Positions 63,580-64,000 of a stretch of DNA of 64,000 bases are shown here, one piece after another. The stretch's first letter is position 1. Every line of letters starts with the position of its first letter. Below the pieces are notes generated by a model, which worked only from the letters and a program-made list of their open reading frames with translations, did not search any database and was not told where the DNA came from. Source of the DNA: Pseudomonas pudica (lineage in GTDB: Bacteria; Pseudomonadota; Gammaproteobacteria; Pseudomonadales; Pseudomonadaceae). A program made the translations under genes and the position numbers. The stretch is from assembly GCF_015680405.1 (NCBI RefSeq), contig NZ_JADLJS010000001.1:1-64000 (forward strand), read 5' to 3'.

Positions 63580-64000
63580 GTGCGCGGCGCGCCCGCGAAT
63601 CAGTTTGTCAGCGCCTGCCTTGGGTCGAAAGCTGCCGGCCGTAACTGGCCGCTAACGACCCAAAGCAGACGCTGAGCTGACATTTGCCACAAGCTGTCAC
63701 CAACAAGCGAATTGATGACTCACTCGCCTCAAGAAAAATGTCCTGGCGATGCGGGCAGATTATCTCTGCGTCAGAGGGGTCGACAGGCTGGCATTGCAGG
63801 CCGGAAAATGCTGCACCTCCTTGTGATTCGATCATCGTTCGTCCAGTGTCGGTGGCATCGACTCATAGACCGGCAGCATTTGGCACCATCAGGTGTAATG
63901 GCAATTACTCGCGCTGAAGGATGCACTGGAGTTCTGGGCAGCATTACCTGAGAGGTCGGCAGGTGATTGGCCCATGCACCTCAACCTGAAAGGTCAAAGA

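Larger units (their letters stand above)
63072..64000. other. Gene-poor end of the window
   Basis: No supported gene in 929 nt. It contains transposon-end-like tandem repeats (63341-63450), REP-like units (63495-63579) and an imperfect inverted repeat with arms ttgggtcg/cgacccaa near 63,620-63,662. Small open frames after 63,680 are not protein-like. Confidence 0.55.

Overview
The window looks like a Pseudomonas putida-group chromosome. It is GC-rich, carries many P. putida-type REP palindromes (gggagcggg... cores), has part of a pyoverdine locus, a complete heterotetrameric sarcosine oxidase operon, and the usual fluorescent-pseudomonad mix of LysR/AraC regulators and transporters. Identifications rest on reading the protein sequences and on knowledge of the families; no database search was run.

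Bases 1-40,611 read as core genome. (i) 216-6249 is an eight-gene operon matching fpvGHJK-fpvCDEF of P. aeruginosa (inner-membrane reductase, accessory proteins and an ABC transporter that free and take up iron from ferripyoverdine in the periplasm). Convergent to it are a DUF1615 lipoprotein, an isochorismatase-like hydrolase, a type II thioesterase and an MbtH-like protein; the last has a good PvdS-type promoter. (ii) 9943-16767 is purU-folD-soxBDAG: sarcosine oxidase makes 5,10-methylene-THF, FolD oxidises it to 10-formyl-THF and PurU releases formate. (iii) 16885-25562 holds a LysR gene, a secreted esterase-like hydrolase, a pirin, a DUF1330 protein, a RibB paralogue with a degenerate GTP cyclohydrolase II half, and a four-gene polyamine-type ABC transporter. 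(iv) 25801-40356 holds a PstS-OmpA fusion, a TerC protein, an acyl-CoA dehydrogenase with a divergent LysR gene, a stand-alone cysteine desulfurase, a RES-Xre toxin-antitoxin pair, a PnrA/NfsB-like nitroreductase with a divergent LysR gene, an AraC gene broken by an in-frame stop, a LysE exporter, a SotB-like efflux protein, an unassigned beta-propeller-like protein and a YahK-type alcohol dehydrogenase.

At about 40,612 a second AraC-family gene, divergent from that alcohol dehydrogenase, is cut after about 25 codons. What follows is accessory DNA: lower GC, long intergenic gaps, no REP elements for about 23 kb, an MvaT/H-NS-type silencer, an XRE regulator, an IS5-family transposase remnant and a compact group II intron without a reverse transcriptase. 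Its metabolic cargo is a cyclopropane-fatty-acid synthase with a TIM-barrel protein; an SDR, a butanediol-dehydrogenase-like enzyme and an Old Yellow Enzyme with two LysR genes; and a carbohydrate/polyol module (OprB porin, SDR, two MFS permeases including a FucP type, a zinc dehydrogenase). The module lacks a kinase, which suggests oxidative use of a sugar alcohol or deoxysugar; the substrate is unknown. Near 63.35-63.45 kb a set of about 22-23 bp imperfect tandem repeats resembles a transposon end, and REP-like sequence reappears just after it.

The observations most worth follow-up are the 489-nt ORF-less group IIC intron placed directly behind a terminator hairpin, the island junction inside an AraC gene, the island-borne MvaT homologue, the palindromic motif shared by the ribB-like gene and the polyamine transporter, and the 82-nt palindrome containing a run of 20 G.
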